NCBI GenBank assembly: GCA_001824135.1
Contig: MHWM01000015.1
Span: 1 to 5,599 of the forward strand
DNA: 5,599 bases
Origin: Candidatus Zambryskibacteria bacterium RIFCSPLOWO2_02_FULL_39_14
Lineage (GTDB): Bacteria > Patescibacteriota > Minisyncoccia > Phycocordibacterales > Zambryskibacteraceae
Direction of reading: 5' to 3'
Shown: in pieces, positions 4,549 through 5,599 of the stretch
Layout: the number at the start of each line of letters is the position of its first letter
Numbering within the stretch: the stretch's first letter is position 1
Made by a program: the position numbers and the translations under genes
Notes under the pieces: model-generated
The model's database searches: none
Told to the model about the DNA's origin: nothing
What the model saw: the letters and a program-made list of their open reading frames with translations, nothing else

Positions 4549-5224
4549 TTGCTTTTACTCTCTCGAATACTAATAAGAGAACAACGATGCTTATCCATAC
4601 AGCAGAAAAAGCCAACATAGCTCCAGAATTACTCCAATAAAGAATTGCTAGATTGAAACCAGTATGGAAGACAACAGCTAAAATTAAAGCTAAGATGACC
4701 AGAGTGGTGCGCCTACTTCGAGACTTATAGAATGAAAATGCTAAAGATACCCCGATAATACTAGATGATGCTACGTGTAGAAGACTAGCTCCGATAAAGC
4801 GTAGATTACCGGTTATAATGCTTCTCATAATATCTTCTCCGATGAGTGGGCCAAATATAAACAAAGCATTTTCTAAAGCTACAAAACCAAGAGCCGCTGT
4901 AATCATATAAATAATTACATCTATCGGTTCATTATCTTCGGTAGATCTAATGCCACCTATGTAAGCTGCACCAAGTTTGAGTATTTCCTCAGCCATGACC
5001 CAAAGAAGTATGGCGAGTACCGTCATACCGGGCAAGAACATATCTATAGCTTTCTGAATCGGTAAGACTATAACAACTGCACTCATACCAAATAGGAATG
5101 TTCTCAAAATAAGACCCCGTGGCTCTGGATGTTTATGGTCTTCATAAAGCCAGAAGGCAAGCCAGATGAGTGCGGGTAGTATGCCACCTAGGAGTGCATA
5201 TATTATGGCTTCTATGTTTATCAT
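4538..5224 (-). CDS. PrsW-family intramembrane metalloprotease
   Basis: PrsW-type proteins are polytopic membrane proteases; in Bacillus subtilis PrsW cleaves the anti-sigma factor RsiW. The 228 residues are almost all hydrophobic, with about seven membrane helices. Family landmarks are present in order: the YEDHKHPEP turn after the first helix (27-35), E79-E80-x-x-K83 in EEILK, the FVALENALF segment (114-122, Glu118 and Asn119), R142 and H150 in LRFIGASLLHV, and H187 with N191 in FHTGFNL. These are the residues expected for the CPBP/PrsW-type active site, so the enzyme looks intact. The substrate is unknown and no sigma/anti-sigma pair is in the window. The ATG at 5224 is 9 bases after the valS stop with no Shine-Dalgarno, suggesting translational coupling. 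hsp20 follows 26 bases downstream, which would fit an envelope or protein stress link, but this is inference. Confidence 0.88.
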   Translation of the reverse strand: MINIEAIIYALLGGILPALIWLAFWLYEDHKHPEPRGLILRTFLFGMSAVVIVLPIQKAIDMFLPGMTVLAILLWVMAEEILKLGAAYIGGIRSTEDNEPIDVIIYMITAALGFVALENALFIFGPLIGEDIMRSIITGNLRFIGASLLHVASSSIIGVSLAFSFYKSRSRRTTLVILALILAVVFHTGFNLAILYWSNSGAMLAFSAVWISIVVLLLVFERVKAIAR

Positions 5225-5233
5225 GGTTTTATC

Positions 5234-5599
5234 TTAAGTAGAATCAGAAGGCCATGTCTCTATCATAAGTAAGTTTTCTTTACCCATCTCTTGCCAAATC
5301 TCTTCGGTAATGAAGGGCATGAACGGATGAAGGAGTTTAAGAGAGTTTTCTAGAATAAAATATAAAGTTTCGTTAAGTTCAGGTTTCTTTTTACTTTCCT
5401 CAATAATCTCATCAGCGAGACGGTGCCAGATATATGCATATATTTTTTCCGCAGATATATAAAAGCGGTAATTCTCCATATCGTTAGTAATATCTTTGGC
5501 TAATGTGTTGAATTCGGCCACTAACTCTTCATTTAGTTTACCACCTCTTTTTTGAGAGAGTATAAAGCGCGTTATGTTCCAGATTTTATTAGCGAAGTT
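5234..5599 (-). CDS. valS: Valyl-tRNA synthetase, C-terminal part (5' end outside window)
   Basis: ValS charges tRNA-Val with valine. The frame is open from the window edge to the TAA at 5234-5236, giving 121 residues. They include NFANKIWNITRFIL (1-14), a ValS/IleS-type anticodon-binding domain motif, then an all-helical segment with FYISAEKIYAYIWHRLADEIIEESK (positions about 45-69), and LLHPFMPFITEEIWQEM (98-114), the signature end of that domain. An in-frame GTG at 5521 is not the true start because coding similarity continues upstream. The protein stops about 15 residues after this motif, so it lacks the extra C-terminal domain and the coiled-coil arm of E. coli-type ValS. ValS is preferred over IleS/LeuS because of FANKIWN and the short end without a zinc-binding tail. 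Confidence 0.88.
   Translation of the reverse strand, partial: NFANKIWNITRFILSQKRGGKLNEELVAEFNTLAKDITNDMENYRFYISAEKIYAYIWHRLADEIIEESKKKPELNETLYFILENSLKLLHPFMPFITEEIWQEMGKENLLMIETWPSDST

Noticed and set aside
4512..4598. Longer start (4598) for Hsp20
   Set aside because: Would overlap the protease gene by 61 bases and adds a non-conserved stretch; a -10 box sits just before the ATG at 4511.
5234..5521. ValS fragment as an independent 95-residue gene starting at GTG 5521
   Set aside because: The same frame continues to the window edge with clear ValS motifs (NFANKIWNITRFIL), so it is the end of a larger gene.
1..5599. CRISPR array, insertion sequence or transposase
   Set aside because: No spaced direct-repeat series and no transposase or integrase motifs; the inverted repeats seen are short and isolated.

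Overview
The window looks like a piece of a Patescibacteria (Candidate Phyla Radiation) chromosome, most likely a Parcubacteria-type lineage. This is inferred from gene content and style: compact spacing, moderately low G+C, almost no Shine-Dalgarno sites, a short valyl-tRNA synthetase C-terminus, a YruB-like mini-glutaredoxin, and small conserved hypotheticals of a kind common in that group. TGA works as a stop in two genes, which argues against the TGA=Gly code of Gracilibacteria/SR1. No species can be named from the sequence alone.

Layout, left half (+ strand): the last 22 codons of an unidentified gene, then lepA (elongation factor 4), a small FtsB/DivIC-like division protein, and a monothiol-sized glutaredoxin with a CxxC site. 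lepA carries an in-frame perfect inverted repeat in the effector region and a changed G4 motif (SKID for NKID). The spacer before the glutaredoxin is almost wholly a nested inverted repeat that ends at the start codon.

Middle: a convergent minus-strand gene with an N-terminal helix-turn-helix and a LAGLIDADG-like domain; tRNA-Phe(GAA) on the minus strand; and a 78-residue one-helix membrane protein whose stop codon lies inside that tRNA gene. A strong minus-strand promoter drives the small gene and tRNA. A divergent region then holds a GC-rich hairpin and a second hairpin in front of tRNA-Arg(CCU) on the plus strand.

Right half (- strand): valS (C-terminal part only, cut by the window edge), a PrsW-family intramembrane protease 9 bases downstream, and an Hsp20 small heat-shock protein. 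Hsp20 seems to have its own promoter inside the end of the protease gene. An A/T-rich hairpin between tRNA-Arg and hsp20 can end transcription from both sides.

Common theme: translation (LepA, ValS, two tRNAs), division (FtsB-like), and redox or envelope/protein stress (glutaredoxin, PrsW-like, Hsp20). Three minus-strand genes have a good -10 box only 8 to 9 bases before the start codon, which points to leaderless mRNAs. I see no CRISPR array, insertion sequence or clear defence system. The most novel-looking items are the palindrome inside lepA, the structured glutaredoxin leader, the tRNA-like hairpin upstream of tRNA-Arg, and the HTH/LAGLIDADG gene.
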